A DNA stretch of 64,000 nucleotides from Kaistia granuli DSM 23481 (GCF_000380505.1 NZ_AQYH01000004.1:248001-312000), one strand, 5' to 3'; positions 8,634 to 19,631 are shown, counted from the first letter of the stretch. Numbers and translations are program-made. The notes: generated from the letters alone by a model not told the origin.

Positions 8634-10529
8634 ATGACCAAGGCGCAGACCAAGGCGCAGGCCGCATCCGAGTTCCGCCTGGCCAGCGAGGCCGAATGGC
8701 ACCAGCTGGCGGTCAAGGCCCTGAAGGGCGCGGATTTCGAGGCGAAGCTGGTTTCCCGCACGGCGGACGGCATCCGCATCGAGCCGCTCTATGCCAAGGC
8801 GGAGGGCAAGCGGGCGCGGCCGGCGCGGGCCGGGGCCGGAGCGTGGCGCAACACGCAGCGCATCGATCTTCCCGATGCCGAGGCGGCGCGGACGCAGGCG
8901 CTCGACGATCTCGCCCATGGCGCGTCCGGTCTGGCGCTGGTGTTCGCCGATGCGCCTTCGGCGCGCGGTTTTGGTCTCGCGGAAATTGACCCCGACACGC
9001 TCGCCCGCGCGCTCGATGGCGTGATGATCGACCTGATCTCGCTGCGTCTCGAAGCCGGAGCTGTCGCCGCCGAGGCGGCGCGCGGCCTGCTCGATCTCGT
9101 CCGGGCACAGGGCCTCGACCTCGACAGCCTCGACCTCGATTTTGGCCTCGATCCGCTCTCGGTTTTCGCGATCGAGGGCGATGCCGGCGTCGTGGAACCG
9201 ATGCTCGACGCGGCCGCCGAACTGGCCCGATCGTTCGGCGCCGACGCGGCGAGCCGGATCCTGCGTGCCGATGCGCGGATCTGGCATGACGCCGGCGCGT
9301 CGGAGGCGCAGGAGCTCGCCCTGATCCTTGCGAGTGGTGTCGCTTATCTTCGCGGCCTCGAGGCGCGCGGCGTGGCGCTCGATGCCGCGCGGCGGCGGAT
9401 CGGCTTCCTGCTCGCGGCGGATGCCGACGAATTTCTCGGAATCGCCAAGTTCCGGGCGCTGCGCCGGCTCTGGGCGCGGGTCGAGACGGCGTGCGGCCTC
9501 GATCCCCGGCCGATCCGGCTCGATGCGGAGACGAGCTTCCGGATGCTCACCCGGCGCGATCCGCATGTGAATTTGCTGCGCAGCACGGTCGCAGCATTTT
9601 CCGCCGGCCTCGGCGGGGCCGACAGCGTCACGGTGCTGCCCTTCACCCTCGCGCTCGGCCTGCCGGACGCCGATGCCCGCCGCATCGCCCGCAACACGCA
9701 GACGATCCTGATCGAGGAAGCCGGCCTCGGCCATGTCGTCGACCCGGCCGGCGGCGCCGGCGGCTTCGATGCGCTCACCGACGCGCTCTGCGAGAAGGCC
9801 TGGGCGATCTTCCAGAAGATTGAGGCGGAAGGCGGCCTCGCTACGGCGCTTGCGAGCGGCTTCGTGGCGCGAGAGATCGCCGCCGTCGCCGACAAGCGCG
9901 AGCGCGATATCCGCCGCCGCAAGCTGCCGATCACCGGCACCAGCGCCTATCCGGACCTCGCCGAAGCGCCGGTATCCGTGCTGGCGGCGTCGGCACCGGC
10001 GCATGCGCCTGCGGCCGACCCCGCCCGCATCGTCCCGCGCCGCACGGCCGAACCGTTCGAGCGCCTGCGCGACCGCGGCGAGGCGATCGAGGCGCGACGC
10101 GGGAGCCGGCCTCATGTCTTCCTCGCCAATCTCGGTCCGCCCGCCGCCTTCGCCGCCCGCGCCGGCTTCGCCAGGGACCTGTTCGAGGCCTCGGGCATCG
10201 CAGCACCCATGAATGACGGCTTTCTCCATGTCGACGCGCTGGTCGAGGCGGCGCTCGTGGCCAAGGCCGATGCCGTCTGCCTTTGCTCGTCCGACGAAGT
10301 CTATGAGCGCGAGACCGGCCATGCGGTCTATGAGGGCGAGACGCTCGCCGAGGAAGCGGCGCGTCGCCTCAAGGCTGCCGGCGTCGGCCCTGTCGTGCTG
10401 GCGGGCCGGCCGGGCGAACGCGAGACCGCCTATCGCCATGCCGGCGTCGTAGCATTCCTCTATGTCGGCTGCGACGCAACCGAGTATCCGGGCCTGTTGC
10501 TCGACGGGATCGACGAGGCAGTGAAATGA
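8634..10529 (+). CDS. mutA: Methylmalonyl-CoA mutase small (beta) subunit
   Basis: A 631-residue non-catalytic partner of the B12-dependent mutase that interconverts succinyl-CoA and methylmalonyl-CoA in propionate metabolism. It has the mutase TIM-barrel fold ([20 protein letters not shown] near the N-terminus, [17 protein letters not shown] in the middle). It lacks the DxHxxG cobalamin motif, as expected for this subunit. The ATG at 8634 fits the family N-terminus. Its stop overlaps the mutB start by 4 bases, implying translational coupling. Confidence 0.92.
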   Translation: MTKAQTKAQAASEFRLASEAEWHQLAVKALKGADFEAKLVSRTADGIRIEPLYAKAEGKRARPARAGAGAWRNTQRIDLPDAEAARTQALDDLAHGASGLALVFADAPSARGFGLAEIDPDTLARALDGVMIDLISLRLEAGAVAAEAARGLLDLVRAQGLDLDSLDLDFGLDPLSVFAIEGDAGVVEPMLDAAAELARSFGADAASRILRADARIWHDAGASEAQELALILASGVAYLRGLEARGVALDAARRRIGFLLAADADEFLGIAKFRALRRLWARVETACGLDPRPIRLDAETSFRMLTRRDPHVNLLRSTVAAFSAGLGGADSVTVLPFTLALGLPDADARRIARNTQTILIEEAGLGHVVDPAGGAGGFDALTDALCEKAWAIFQKIEAEGGLATALASGFVAREIAAVADKRERDIRRRKLPITGTSAYPDLAEAPVSVLAASAPAHAPAADPARIVPRRTAEPFERLRDRGEAIEARRGSRPHVFLANLGPPAAFAARAGFARDLFEASGIAAPMNDGFLHVDALVEAALVAKADAVCLCSSDEVYERETGHAVYEGETLAEEAARRLKAAGVGPVVLAGRPGERETAYRHAGVVAFLYVGCDATEYPGLLLDGIDEAVK

Positions 10530-12691
10530 GCCGCATACCCGATTTTGCGACGGTTCCCTTCGCCGACGTGGCCCTGGCGCCCGAGGCGGATGGCGCACCC
10601 TGGCTGACGCCGGAAGAGATTGCGGTGAAGCCGCTCTATACGGCCGCCGACCGCGACGGGCGGGAGGCCATCGACAGCTTCCCCGGCACGGCGCCGTTCC
10701 TGCGCGGGCCGTATCCGACCATGTATGTGAACCAGCCCTGGACGATCCGCCAATATGCGGGCTTCTCCACGGCCGAGGATTCGAACGCCTTCTATCGGCG
10801 CAATCTCGCCGCCGGCCAGAAGGGTCTTTCCGTCGCCTTCGATCTCGCCACCCATCGCGGCTATGACAGCGACCATCCGCGCGTCGCCGGCGATGTCGGC
10901 ATGGCGGGCGTGGCGATCGACTCGATCTACGACATGCGCACGCTGTTCTCCGGCATCCCGCTCGACAGGATGAGCGTGTCGATGACGATGAACGGCGCCG
11001 TGCTGCCGATCCTGGCGCTCTATATCGTCGCCGCCGAGGAGCAGGGCGTGCCGCCGGAGAAGCTTTCCGGCACGATCCAGAACGATATTCTCAAGGAGTT
11101 CATGGTCCGCAATACCTATATCTACCCGCCGGAACCGTCGATGCGGATCATCTCCGACATCTTCGCCTATACCTCGCAGCATATGCCGAAGTTCAACTCG
11201 ATCTCGATTTCCGGCTATCACATGCAGGAAGCGGGCGCGACGCAGGATCTGGAGCTCGCCTATACGCTCGCCGACGGCGTCGAATATATCCGCGCCGGGT
11301 TGAAGGCCGGCCTCGACATCGACCAGTTCGCACCGCGACTGTCGTTTTTCTGGGCGATCGGCATGAACTTCTTCATGGAAGTCGCCAAGATGCGGGCCGC
11401 GCGCCTGATCTGGGCGAAGCTGGTGAAGCAGTTCGAACCGAAGAACGAGAAGTCGCTGGCGCTCCGCACCCATTGCCAGACCTCCGGTTGGTCGCTCGCC
11501 GCGCAGGACGTCTACAACAACGTCATCCGCACCACGGTTGAGGCGATGGCGGCGACGCAGGGCCATACCCAGTCGCTGCACACCAACGCGCTCGATGAGG
11601 CGCTGGCGCTGCCGACCGATTTCTCCGCCCGCATCGCCCGTAACACGCAGATCTTCCTGCAGCAGGAGAGCGGCACGACGCGGATCATCGATCCCTGGGG
11701 CGGCTCCTATTATGTCGAGGCGCTGACGGCCGAGCTCGCTGCCCGCGCCATGGCGCATATCGACGAGGTCGAGAAGCTCGGCGGCATGGCGAAGGCGATT
11801 GAGGCCGGCATCCCGAAGCTCCGTATCGAGGAAGCCGCCGCCAAGACCCAGGCCCGCATCGATTCAGGCCAGCAGACTGTGGTCGGCGTCAACAAATACC
11901 GCCTCGACGACGAGCCGGCGATTGATGTGCTCAAGGTCGACAATTCCTCCGTCCGTGCGCAGCAGATCGAGAAATTGGCGCGGCTCCGCGCCGAGCGCGA
12001 TCCCGCCGCGGTGGCCGCGAGCCTCGAGGCGCTCGCCGCTTCGGCGCGCTCCGGCGAGGGCAATTTGCTGGCGCTCGCCGTCGACGCCGGCCGCGCCAAG
12101 GCAACCGTCGGCGAGATCTCGACCGCGCTGGAAAAGGCGTGGAAGCGCCACAAGGCGGTGATCAAGGTCAATTCCGGCGTCTACCGCGAAGGGTTTGGCG
12201 AGCACGGCGCGTCGATCGAGCGTCTGGCCGCGCTGGTCTCCGAGTTCACCCATGACGAGGGCCGGGCGCCCCGCATTCTCGTCGCCAAGATGGGCCAGGA
12301 CGGCCATGACCGCGGTCAGAAGGTGATCGCCACCGCCTTCGCCGATATCGGCTTCGACGTCGTCATCGGCCCGCTCTTCGCTTCGCCGGAAGAGGTCGCC
12401 GCGCACGCGATATCCGAGCAGGTGCATGTCGTCGGCGTCTCGTCGCTCGCCGCAGGCCATCTGACGCTGGTGCCGGAACTGAAGGCGGAACTGGCGCGGC
12501 AGGGCCGGCCGGACATCATGATCGTCGTCGGCGGCGTGATCCCGCCGCAGGATTTCGAAGCGCTGATGCAGGCCGGCGCCGCCGCGATATTCCCGCCCGG
12601 CACGCCGGTGACAGAGGCGGCGGCGGACCTTTTGGAAAAGCTGCGCGGTCATCTCGGCTTCGCGCAGAAGCATCCTTCGGCCTATGTCTGA
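10526..12691 (+). CDS. mutB: Methylmalonyl-CoA mutase large (alpha) subunit
   Basis: A 721-residue catalytic subunit of the adenosylcobalamin-dependent mutase. The N-terminal barrel has the substrate segment [17 protein letters not shown]. The C-terminal B12-binding domain has DGHDRG with the cobalt-ligating His594, then [10 protein letters not shown] and [11 protein letters not shown]. Length is standard. It is translationally coupled to mutA by ATGA. No meaB chaperone or epimerase gene is adjacent. Confidence 0.96.
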   Translation: MSRIPDFATVPFADVALAPEADGAPWLTPEEIAVKPLYTAADRDGREAIDSFPGTAPFLRGPYPTMYVNQPWTIRQYAGFSTAEDSNAFYRRNLAAGQKGLSVAFDLATHRGYDSDHPRVAGDVGMAGVAIDSIYDMRTLFSGIPLDRMSVSMTMNGAVLPILALYIVAAEEQGVPPEKLSGTIQNDILKEFMVRNTYIYPPEPSMRIISDIFAYTSQHMPKFNSISISGYHMQEAGATQDLELAYTLADGVEYIRAGLKAGLDIDQFAPRLSFFWAIGMNFFMEVAKMRAARLIWAKLVKQFEPKNEKSLALRTHCQTSGWSLAAQDVYNNVIRTTVEAMAATQGHTQSLHTNALDEALALPTDFSARIARNTQIFLQQESGTTRIIDPWGGSYYVEALTAELAARAMAHIDEVEKLGGMAKAIEAGIPKLRIEEAAAKTQARIDSGQQTVVGVNKYRLDDEPAIDVLKVDNSSVRAQQIEKLARLRAERDPAAVAASLEALAASARSGEGNLLALAVDAGRAKATVGEISTALEKAWKRHKAVIKVNSGVYREGFGEHGASIERLAALVSEFTHDEGRAPRILVAKMGQDGHDRGQKVIATAFADIGFDVVIGPLFASPEEVAAHAISEQVHVVGVSSLAAGHLTLVPELKAELARQGRPDIMIVVGGVIPPQDFEALMQAGAAAIFPPGTPVTEAAADLLEKLRGHLGFAQKHPSAYV

Positions 12692-12713
12692 GCGGGCGGG
12701 GAGGTTGGTTCGG

Positions 12714-13649
12714 ATGTTTCGACTGCCTCCCGCTATTCGCTGGCTGCCCGTCCTGCTGCTGGCAGCCATCCAGATGCCCTCCGCCGCTCGCGCGGCCGAG
12801 GAGACGACGGTGCAAACGATCTGCCGGCTGATCGAGACGGCGGCTGACGCGCATGGCCTGCCGCGCGATTACTTCACAAGGCTGATCTGGCGCGAGTCGA
12901 GCTTCCGCCCCCATGTCACCAGCAGCGCCGGCGCGCAGGGCATCGCCCAGTTCATGCCCGGTACGGCGGACGAGCAGGGGCTGGACGATCCGTTCGATCC
13001 AGAACTGGCGATTCCCGCCTCGGCCAAATATCTGAAATCGCTGAAGAACCGGTTTGGGAATTTGGGCCTCGCCGCTGCAGCCTACAATGCCGGCCCGACG
13101 CGGCTGGCGAAATGGATCGACAGCGGCGGCTATCTGCCGATCGAGACCGAGGACTATGTCGCCTTCATCACCGGCCGTAGTGTTTCCGACTGGAATACCG
13201 GCGCGGTCGAGGTGCTGCCGCCCAAGGGCGGCGCCGTGACGGCGCCCAAGCCGAAGCAGGCCGAGGCGAAGCTCGCCGATCCGAAATCGGCCGCCGTCCG
13301 CGAGGCGGCCAGGGCAGCCGAAGCGAGGGAGAAGGATTGCGTGACGCTGGTGGCGGCGATCCGAAGCTATGCGCCGTCGCTGATCGAGGGCGCCTACGCG
13401 CCGTTCGGCGTGCAGCTTTCCGGCAATTTCTCCAAGAGCCGGGCGATCGCCTCCTATCACCGCCAGGTGGCGCGCTATCCCGCGCTGCTGGAGGGCAAGC
13501 CGACGCTGATCCTCGGCAAGCGCGGAGCGGGCAGGGGAAGGCGGGCCTTCTATCGCGTCCGGTTGCCGGCCGACACGCTGCGCGAGGCGAACCAGTTCTG
13601 CCAGTCGCTGCAGAAGGTCGGCGGCAGCTGCGTCGTGCTCCGGAACTGA
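12714..13649 (+). CDS. Lytic transglycosylase with SPOR-like C-terminus
   Basis: A 311-residue secreted murein hydrolase that cleaves the MurNAc-GlcNAc bond. The SLT domain has the catalytic Glu61 in WRESSFRPHVTSS, then AGAQGIAQFMP and a typical AAYNAGPTRL motif. Residues from about 210 to the end (CVTLVAAIRSYAP, then ending CQSLQKVGGSCVVL) resemble a SPOR fold that binds denuded septal glycan. The ATG at 12714 follows GGGGAGG by 9 bases and gives a good signal peptide. A start at 12684, overlapping mutB by 8 bases, is also possible. Confidence 0.85.
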   Translation: MFRLPPAIRWLPVLLLAAIQMPSAARAAEETTVQTICRLIETAADAHGLPRDYFTRLIWRESSFRPHVTSSAGAQGIAQFMPGTADEQGLDDPFDPELAIPASAKYLKSLKNRFGNLGLAAAAYNAGPTRLAKWIDSGGYLPIETEDYVAFITGRSVSDWNTGAVEVLPPKGGAVTAPKPKQAEAKLADPKSAAVREAARAAEAREKDCVTLVAAIRSYAPSLIEGAYAPFGVQLSGNFSKSRAIASYHRQVARYPALLEGKPTLILGKRGAGRGRRAFYRVRLPADTLREANQFCQSLQKVGGSCVVLRN

Positions 13650-13718
13650 GGCGAAGGGGCTCGAATGCCCTATTGCCTGATCACAGGGGTATCCGCCGGC
13701 CGGCCTCGCCAAGATTGC

Positions 13719-13824
13719 CGCCGTCATCCCCGCGCGGGCGGGGATCCATGCATCCGGGTTTTGGGAGGCCGGTTCGGCAAAGGCTTCGGCTGAATGGATC
13801 CCCGCCTGGGCGGGGAGGACGACC
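13719..13824. repeat. Interspersed palindromic repeat element
   Basis: The left arm begins CGCCGTCATCCC and contains GGGGATCCATGCA. The right arm reads TGGATCCCCGCC and ends near GGGGAGGACGAC. The arms are imperfect inverted copies, each itself palindromic. Same family as 51041-51149 and the half copy at 4772-4803. It fills the gap between two convergent genes. Confidence 0.8.
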
Positions 13825-13840
13825 TAGAGGCAATGCCAAA

Positions 13841-13873
13841 CAAAAAATCCGGGAGACTCGCGCCCCCCGGATC
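13841..13873 (-). terminator. Terminator of the GH172/ABC operon
   Basis: Read on the minus strand, ATCCGGGGGG pairs with CTCCCGGAT and is followed by TTTTTTG. It lies just past the stop of the last operon gene. Confidence 0.85.
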
Positions 13874-13895
13874 CGGTTCTATCCAATGCTGTGGA

Positions 13896-15812
13896 TCAGC
13901 CCTTGTTCGGCTCGATCTTGGCGGCGATGAACTTGAAGTTCGACCACCACCACCACGGGCCTTCATAGTAGTTGTCGGCGCTCGGGTAGTTCTTCCAGTA
14001 GGTTTCGTTGACCGGCACGAACTTCGAGGTGCCGAACATCTCGATCGAGGGCAGGCCCTTGACCAGATCCTTCAGCATCTCCGTGCCGAGCGGCACGACC
14101 TGCGGGTCGTCGGCCGGGATCGAGCGCAGCGTGTCGATCTTGGCGGAGAGCACGTCGTCGACATAGCGGCCCTGGTTCGACGAGGCAGCGGTGCCGTTCG
14201 GGCGGACATAGTCCTTGTGCCAGCCTTCGAGGCGGACGAACGGATCCGGCACGATGCCGCACGAGGCGCCCCAATAGGAACCGACTTCGTAGTCGCCGGT
14301 ATTCTCGGCCGTGAAGAACGGCCCGCCCTGCATCTGCTGCACCTTGGCGTCGATGCCGAAGGCTGCCCATTCATTGGCGGCGGCGAAGGCGAGGCGCTGC
14401 GACTGCACCTCGAAATCGGCCGGCGCCAGGATGTTGATCACCCAGGGCTTGCCTTCCGGCGTCATCCACTTGTCGCCCTGCTTCTTGAAGCCCTGGGCTT
14501 CCAGCATCTTGGTGGCCTGTTCGGGATCGAACTTCCACCAGCCGACGCCGAGCAGGTCGCGCAGCTGGTCGGGATCGGTCGGGATCGCCTCGACGCCTTC
14601 CGAGCGCAGCTGTTCGCCGATCTTGATCGCGTAGTCCGGATCGAACGGCTTGTAGCCGTCGGCGAGCGCGAACTCCTTCAGCCAGGGCACCATCGGCTTG
14701 TGATAGGTGTCCATCAGCACCTTGGTCGGCGGCAGGGCGAGCGGCGAGGCGCGCAGCATGCCGGAGAAGGTGGCGATCGAGGCCTGCTGCAGGTTCATGG
14801 CGAGCGCCAGGGCCCAGCGGGTCTCCGCCTTGTCATAGGGCGGCTTCGAGGTGTTGAAGTGGATGCCGCGCTCGCACGGATCGTCGAGATTGGCATAGGG
14901 GAAGCCGCCGAACCACGCCTTCACCTTCGGATTCTGCTTCTGCAGGATGTCGAGGCTTTCCGGCGAGATGTCCGTTAGGATGTCCATCTGGTTCTGCGCC
15001 ATGGCGAGGACGCGCTTTTCCTCGGTGCCATAGGAGCGGAACAGGACGTATTGCGCCTTCGGCTCGCCGACGATCTGGCCGATGTCGGAGTTCTTCCAGT
15101 CGTCGCGCTTCTCCCACAGGAACCACGAGCCGTTCGGATCCGAGCTCTTGTATTTGTAGGCACTGATCGTGACGGGCGGGAAGTTGGTGAAGGTTGCCGG
15201 GTCTTCCTTTTCCCAGATGTGCTTGGGCACGACGTGGAAGGGGTTGCCGTAGATCAGCGAGCCGAGCACCAGGGTGAGGCGCGGCGTCGGCTTGGTGGTC
15301 TCGATCTCGATCGTGTGATCGTCGATCTTGGTGAAGCCCTTGATCGCGGCCTTGAAGGCGGCGCTGTAGGCGATCGAGTCGGTCTTGGCGATCATGTCCG
15401 CCGTGAACACCACGTCATCGGCGGTGAACGGCTTGCCGTCGCTCCAGTTCAGGCCCTCGCGCAGCTTGACGCGGAACTTGGTGTATTCCTTGTTGAGCGG
15501 CTCCGGCATGGCGGCGGCGAGATCGGGGATCTGCTTGCCCGAGGCCGTGTCGATGTCCCACATCAGGGCCGAGGCCATCTGATGATAGCCGTGATTGATG
15601 GTGACGCCCTGCTGGTAGGGGTTCATCGTGCCCGGATTGGAGACGCGGGCGTTCAGCATGTCGACGATCAGCGTCTGATCGCGCGGCGTGCCGACATCGG
15701 TCATTTCCTGGCTGAAGGCGGGCGCCGCCGTCAGCATGGTGCTCGCCATGAAAAGGGCGGCACCCAGAACGGCGATGCCGCCGCGGCGTGGTTTCCGGAT
15801 CGTCTCGGTCAT
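13896..15812 (-). CDS. ABC transporter solute-binding protein, family 5
   Basis: A 638-residue periplasmic binding protein of the DppA/OppA cluster. It has a signal peptide ending TAAPAFSQ and the family motif LREGLNWSDGKPFTADDVVF near residues 125-145. This family binds peptides, but members such as AgpA of Sinorhizobium bind oligosaccharides. Being last in an operon with a GH172 protein argues for a sugar ligand (inference). It is separated from the ATPase gene by 130 bases, so it may also be made from its own signal. Confidence 0.9.
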   Translation of the reverse strand: MTETIRKPRRGGIAVLGAALFMASTMLTAAPAFSQEMTDVGTPRDQTLIVDMLNARVSNPGTMNPYQQGVTINHGYHQMASALMWDIDTASGKQIPDLAAAMPEPLNKEYTKFRVKLREGLNWSDGKPFTADDVVFTADMIAKTDSIAYSAAFKAAIKGFTKIDDHTIEIETTKPTPRLTLVLGSLIYGNPFHVVPKHIWEKEDPATFTNFPPVTISAYKYKSSDPNGSWFLWEKRDDWKNSDIGQIVGEPKAQYVLFRSYGTEEKRVLAMAQNQMDILTDISPESLDILQKQNPKVKAWFGGFPYANLDDPCERGIHFNTSKPPYDKAETRWALALAMNLQQASIATFSGMLRASPLALPPTKVLMDTYHKPMVPWLKEFALADGYKPFDPDYAIKIGEQLRSEGVEAIPTDPDQLRDLLGVGWWKFDPEQATKMLEAQGFKKQGDKWMTPEGKPWVINILAPADFEVQSQRLAFAAANEWAAFGIDAKVQQMQGGPFFTAENTGDYEVGSYWGASCGIVPDPFVRLEGWHKDYVRPNGTAASSNQGRYVDDVLSAKIDTLRSIPADDPQVVPLGTEMLKDLVKGLPSIEMFGTSKFVPVNETYWKNYPSADNYYEGPWWWWSNFKFIAAKIEPNKG

Positions 15813-15942
15813 GCGTTTCCTCCTCGATTGTGGTGTGCAGTCAGGCAGTCGGACGTCGGCGCGCGAAACCGCGCTCTTGTGTCTGGCTCTGGAAACCGGG
15901 CTGTTGTCATCGGCTCCTCGCGTTCGGCGTCCGTAGTTCCTT

Positions 15943-16818
15943 TCATGCGCGCGCTCGCAGCGGCTCGGCGTCGCGGGCCAGCGCGTCGGCCTTGATCCGG
16001 TCGATCTCGGTCCAGCGCTCGCCCAGCCGCGGAATGGCGGCCATCAGCTCGCGCGTATAGTCCTCGCGCGGATTGGCGAGGATATCCTGCGGTACGCCGG
16101 CATCGACGATGCGGCCCCTGTTCATGATCACCACGGTATCCGAGAGGTAGTAAGCCGTCGAAAGATCGTGGGTGATATAGACGAAGGAGACGCCCTTTTC
16201 CTCCTTGATCGTCTTGAACAGGTTGACGATGTTCATGCGCAGCGAGGCGTCGACCATCGAGACCGGCTCGTCGGCGACGATGAGCTTCGGGTTGGGGATC
16301 AGCGCACGGGCGATCGAGATGCGCTGCAGCTCGCCGCCGGAGAACTGGCGGATATACTTGCCGCGAATGCGGTCGAAGGAGAGCCCGACCGAGCGCAACG
16401 CGCCTTCGGCGATCTCGGTGGCGTCCTTGTCATTGTCGGCGACCTTCAGATTGCGCGCCGTGGCGATCAGATAGCTGTCGAGCTGCAGATAGGCGCTGAA
16501 GGCCTCGAACGGGTTCTGGAAGATCGGCTGCACCAGGCGGCGGAATTCGAAATCGTCGATCCGGTCCTTGTGCTTGCCGGTCAGCGGCCGGCCGCCGAGG
16601 CGGATCTCGCCGCTGGTCGGCTCGACCAGGCGCAGGATCATGCGCGCCAGCGTCGTCTTGCCGGAGCCGGATTCGCCGACGATCGAGAAGACCTGCGGCT
16701 TGGCATCGAGCGTCAGGCTGACGCCGTCGACGGCGGCGATCTGCTTGCCGCTGAACAGACCGCCGGCGCGGTAGTTCTTGCGGAGCGCGTTGATTTCGAG
16801 AACGGGCTTGTCGGACAT
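15943..16818 (-). CDS. ABC transporter ATP-binding protein (OppF/DppF type)
   Basis: A 291-residue ATPase for family-5 importers. Walker A is GESGSGKTT (Lys54), the signature is FSGGELQRISIARAL, and Walker B is LIVADEPVSMVD. The start at 16818 gives the standard MSDKPVLEINALRKNY. It lies 10 bases after the partner ATPase gene and should form a heterodimer with it at the inner membrane. Confidence 0.93.
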   Translation of the reverse strand: MSDKPVLEINALRKNYRAGGLFSGKQIAAVDGVSLTLDAKPQVFSIVGESGSGKTTLARMILRLVEPTSGEIRLGGRPLTGKHKDRIDDFEFRRLVQPIFQNPFEAFSAYLQLDSYLIATARNLKVADNDKDATEIAEGALRSVGLSFDRIRGKYIRQFSGGELQRISIARALIPNPKLIVADEPVSMVDASLRMNIVNLFKTIKEEKGVSFVYITHDLSTAYYLSDTVVIMNRGRIVDAGVPQDILANPREDYTRELMAAIPRLGERWTEIDRIKADALARDAEPLRARA

Positions 16819-16828
16819 GCTCGGTCCC

Positions 16829-17788
16829 TCAGCGGAAGTGACAGGCGGAGGCATGGTTCGGCGCCTTGTCCGCGAGGGGCGGCGAGACCTTGCGGCAGAT
16901 CGCCTGTGCCTCCGGGCAGCGCGCGGCGAAGCGGCAGCCTTCCGGCGGCGAGGCGAGGCTCGGCGGCCGGCCCTCGAGACCGACGCGCTCGCCCTTCTGG
17001 CCGACGCGCGGCAGCGCGCCGATCAGCGCTTCCGTATAGGGATTGCGCGGGCTTTCGAAAACTTCGGCTGTCGGCCCGACCTCGACGATCTTGCCGGCAT
17101 AGGCGATCGCGATGCGGTCGGTGATCTGGTAGTGCACGCCGAGATCATGCGAGACCAGCACCAGCGTGTTCTTCAGCCGCCGCTGGATCTCGACCAGCAT
17201 CAGCAGGATGCGCTTCTGCACGACGACGTCGAGCGCCGTCGTCGGTTCGTCGGCGAGGATCAGCCGCGGCCGCACGAAGGCGGCGATCGCCACCAGCACG
17301 CGCTGCCGCATGCCGCCGGAAAGCTGGTGCGGATAGCTGTCGAGCACGGTTTCCGGCAGGCCGAAGCCGGCGAGGAACTCGACGATGCGCTGGCGCAGTT
17401 CCGCCTTGCTGCCCTTCTTCTCGCGCTTCGGCAGCGCGTCGACGATCTGCTTCTCGATCTTCATGATCGGGTTCAGCACGCTCATCGAGCCCTGCGGCAC
17501 GTAGGACATCACGTCCCACCAGAGGTCCTGGAACCGGTTCGCCTCGCTCGTCGTCGTGCGGCCGCTATCGGGATCGGTGAAGCGGCCGGTGACCTGGCCG
17601 CCGGCCATCTTCAGGCCGCCGGAGAAGTCGCCATAGAGCGTGCGCATCAAGGTGGACTTGCCGCAGCCGGATTCGCCGGCGATGCCGAGGATCTCGTTGT
17701 CGTTGACCGTCAGCGAGACGTCGTCGACGGCGGCGACGAAGCTGTCCGGTGTGCCGTAGCCGGCGCGGACATTCTTCAGTTCGATCAT
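16829..17788 (-). CDS. ABC transporter ATP-binding protein (OppD/DppD type)
   Basis: A 319-residue ATPase. Walker A is GESGCGKST (Lys44), the signature LSGGMRQRVLVAIA and Walker B LILADEPTTALD. The C-terminal extension with several cysteines (CRFAARCPEAQAICRK) is the oligopeptide-type C-terminal motif that in relatives can hold an iron-sulfur cluster. Its start ATG overlaps the stop of the upstream permease by one base. Confidence 0.94.
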   Translation of the reverse strand: MIELKNVRAGYGTPDSFVAAVDDVSLTVNDNEILGIAGESGCGKSTLMRTLYGDFSGGLKMAGGQVTGRFTDPDSGRTTTSEANRFQDLWWDVMSYVPQGSMSVLNPIMKIEKQIVDALPKREKKGSKAELRQRIVEFLAGFGLPETVLDSYPHQLSGGMRQRVLVAIAAFVRPRLILADEPTTALDVVVQKRILLMLVEIQRRLKNTLVLVSHDLGVHYQITDRIAIAYAGKIVEVGPTAEVFESPRNPYTEALIGALPRVGQKGERVGLEGRPPSLASPPEGCRFAARCPEAQAICRKVSPPLADKAPNHASACHFR

Positions 17789-18630
17789 CAGCCGATCCTC
17801 CGGGCTGCCGAGCGGATCGCGAGACCCGAGGAAATCAGGAAGAGCGAGATGAACATCAGCACGATGGCGAGCACCGGCGCGCCGACCCAGAGATAACGCT
17901 GGGCGAGAAGGGCCTGATATTTGAGCGCCCAGTAGATCATCGTGCCGATGGTTGCCTGCTGCGCGCTCGACAGGCCGATGACGGCGAGGCTCGTCTCGGT
18001 GGCGATGCCGACCAGCACCGTGTTGATGAAGTTGGCCGCCGACCAGCCGGCGATATAGGGGAAGATGTGGCGGCCGAGGATCTTGTAGCGCGGCTCGCCG
18101 GAGAACCAGGCGACGTTGATGAACTCCCGCTCGCGCATGGTCAGCGCCACGGCTCGCACCTGGCGGGCCGGATAGGGCCAGTTGAACAGCACCAGGGCGA
18201 CGCCGACCAGCGGCAGCGACAGCTGGCCGCCGAACAGGGCGGCGAGCAGGATCAGGATCGGCAGGCTCGGGATGCAGAGCAGCGCGTCCATGAAGAAGGA
18301 GAGGATGCGGTCGATCCAGCCGCCGGAATAGCCGGCCGCGAGCCCGGCGAAGACGCCGATCAGCGTCGAGAAGAACGCGACGGTGAGGCCGAGGATCAGC
18401 GAGTTGTGCAGGGCCCAGGTCAGGAGCCAGAAGATGTCCTGGCCGAGATTGGTGGTGCCGAGCAGATGGGCGAAGCTGGCGCCCTGGTTGCGCGGCGCCT
18501 TGTACCAGGTGAGCGGGTTGGTCGGGGCGAACCAGGGCAGGATCAGCCCGAGGATGACGAAGATCGCGAGCAGAGCGAGGCCGAGGCCGAGCCGGAACGA
18601 ACCGATCTTGGGAAGCTTGAAGGCGCGCAT
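17788..18630 (-). CDS. ABC transporter permease (DppC/OppC type)
   Basis: A 280-residue inner-membrane permease. An N-terminal helix (LGLGLALLAIFVILGLIL) is followed by a periplasmic loop and the BPD_transp_1 domain with five more helices and an EAA-like loop around REREFINVAWFSGEPRYKI. The MRAFKLPKIG start at 18630 was chosen; the long upstream open frame is a shadow of the neighbouring permease. It starts 2 bases after that permease's stop. Confidence 0.9.
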   Translation of the reverse strand: MRAFKLPKIGSFRLGLGLALLAIFVILGLILPWFAPTNPLTWYKAPRNQGASFAHLLGTTNLGQDIFWLLTWALHNSLILGLTVAFFSTLIGVFAGLAAGYSGGWIDRILSFFMDALLCIPSLPILILLAALFGGQLSLPLVGVALVLFNWPYPARQVRAVALTMREREFINVAWFSGEPRYKILGRHIFPYIAGWSAANFINTVLVGIATETSLAVIGLSSAQQATIGTMIYWALKYQALLAQRYLWVGAPVLAIVLMFISLFLISSGLAIRSAARRIG

Positions 18631-18632
18631 GA

Positions 18633-19631
18633 TCACCTCGCCCGGATGCGTGGATCGAGGAGCGGGTAGGTCAGGTCGATGATCATCGTGGCGGTGGCGA
18701 CCGCGACGATCGACAGGCTGATCGTGCCCATGAGGAGGTTGTAGTCGCCCTGGATCACGGCCGTGTAGATCAGGTGACCGAGGCCCGGATATTCGAACAG
18801 AATTTCCGTGACGATGGCGCCGTTGAACATCAGTCCGATCTGCAAGGCGAGGAAGGTGATCTGCGGCAGGATGGCGTTGGGCAGGATGTAGCGGGTCAGG
18901 ATGCGGCCGTCGCCGAGGCCCTTCAGGCGCGAATAGCGGACGAATTCTTCCTCGGCCAGCTGCGTCGTCTGCGCCTTGACGCTGATCACCCACCAGCCGA
19001 ACACCACCAGCACGATCGAGAGCGCCGGCAGGAACGAGTTCCAGATCACGCTCCGGATGAAGGCGAAGCTCCAGGGCGCGCCATGCACCGAGGCGGTCAG
19101 GGGAAAGATCGGCCAGATGTAGGAGAACAGGATCGAGAGCACGAGGGCGAGGATGTAGTAGGGGATCGGATAGACGATGATCGCCAGCCCCTCCATGATC
19201 CGCGACGAGGCGCGGTTGGGACGCCAGCCGGCCCACAAGCCGACGAAGTTGCCGAGCACCCAGGCGATCAGCGTCGACGACAGCAGCAGCCCGAAGGTCC
19301 AGGGCAGCGCCTGCGCGATCAACTGGCTGACCGGGGTCGGATACATGGCAAGCGACGGACCGAAATCACCGGTCAGAACGATGCGCTTGATGAAGTTCCA
19401 GTATTGCGTGAGCATCGACCCCTTGAGGCCGAAGGCGTCGGTCAGCGAGGCTCGCAAGGCGTCGGCCTGGGCCGCGTCCATATAGGCGCCCTGCGAGCTG
19501 ACCTGGGCGAGCATCGCTTCGACGGGGTCATTGGGGGCGAAGCGCGGTACGAAGAAGACCACGGTCAAGCCGAAGGCGATCACCAGTACATAGGAGATCA
19601 ATCGGGTTGCGATCTGGCCGAGAAGTCTCAT
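18633..19631 (-). CDS. ABC transporter permease (DppB/OppB type)
   Basis: A 332-residue inner-membrane permease with six predicted helices. The first is ISYVLVIAFGLTVVFFVPRF, typical of DppB proteins, followed by the FAPNDPVEAML periplasmic segment. The EAA-type loop sits near LAEEEFVRYSRLKGLGDGRI. The start at 19631 gives the family N-terminus MRLLGQIATRL. It lies 185 bases downstream of the GH172 gene on the same strand. Confidence 0.92.
   Translation of the reverse strand: MRLLGQIATRLISYVLVIAFGLTVVFFVPRFAPNDPVEAMLAQVSSQGAYMDAAQADALRASLTDAFGLKGSMLTQYWNFIKRIVLTGDFGPSLAMYPTPVSQLIAQALPWTFGLLLSSTLIAWVLGNFVGLWAGWRPNRASSRIMEGLAIIVYPIPYYILALVLSILFSYIWPIFPLTASVHGAPWSFAFIRSVIWNSFLPALSIVLVVFGWWVISVKAQTTQLAEEEFVRYSRLKGLGDGRILTRYILPNAILPQITFLALQIGLMFNGAIVTEILFEYPGLGHLIYTAVIQGDYNLLMGTISLSIVAVATATMIIDLTYPLLDPRIRAR

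Noticed and set aside
8562-10598. 678-residue minus-strand open frame opposite mutA
   Set aside because: Low-complexity antisense composition with no domain. mutA on the plus strand has clear family motifs and couples to mutB.
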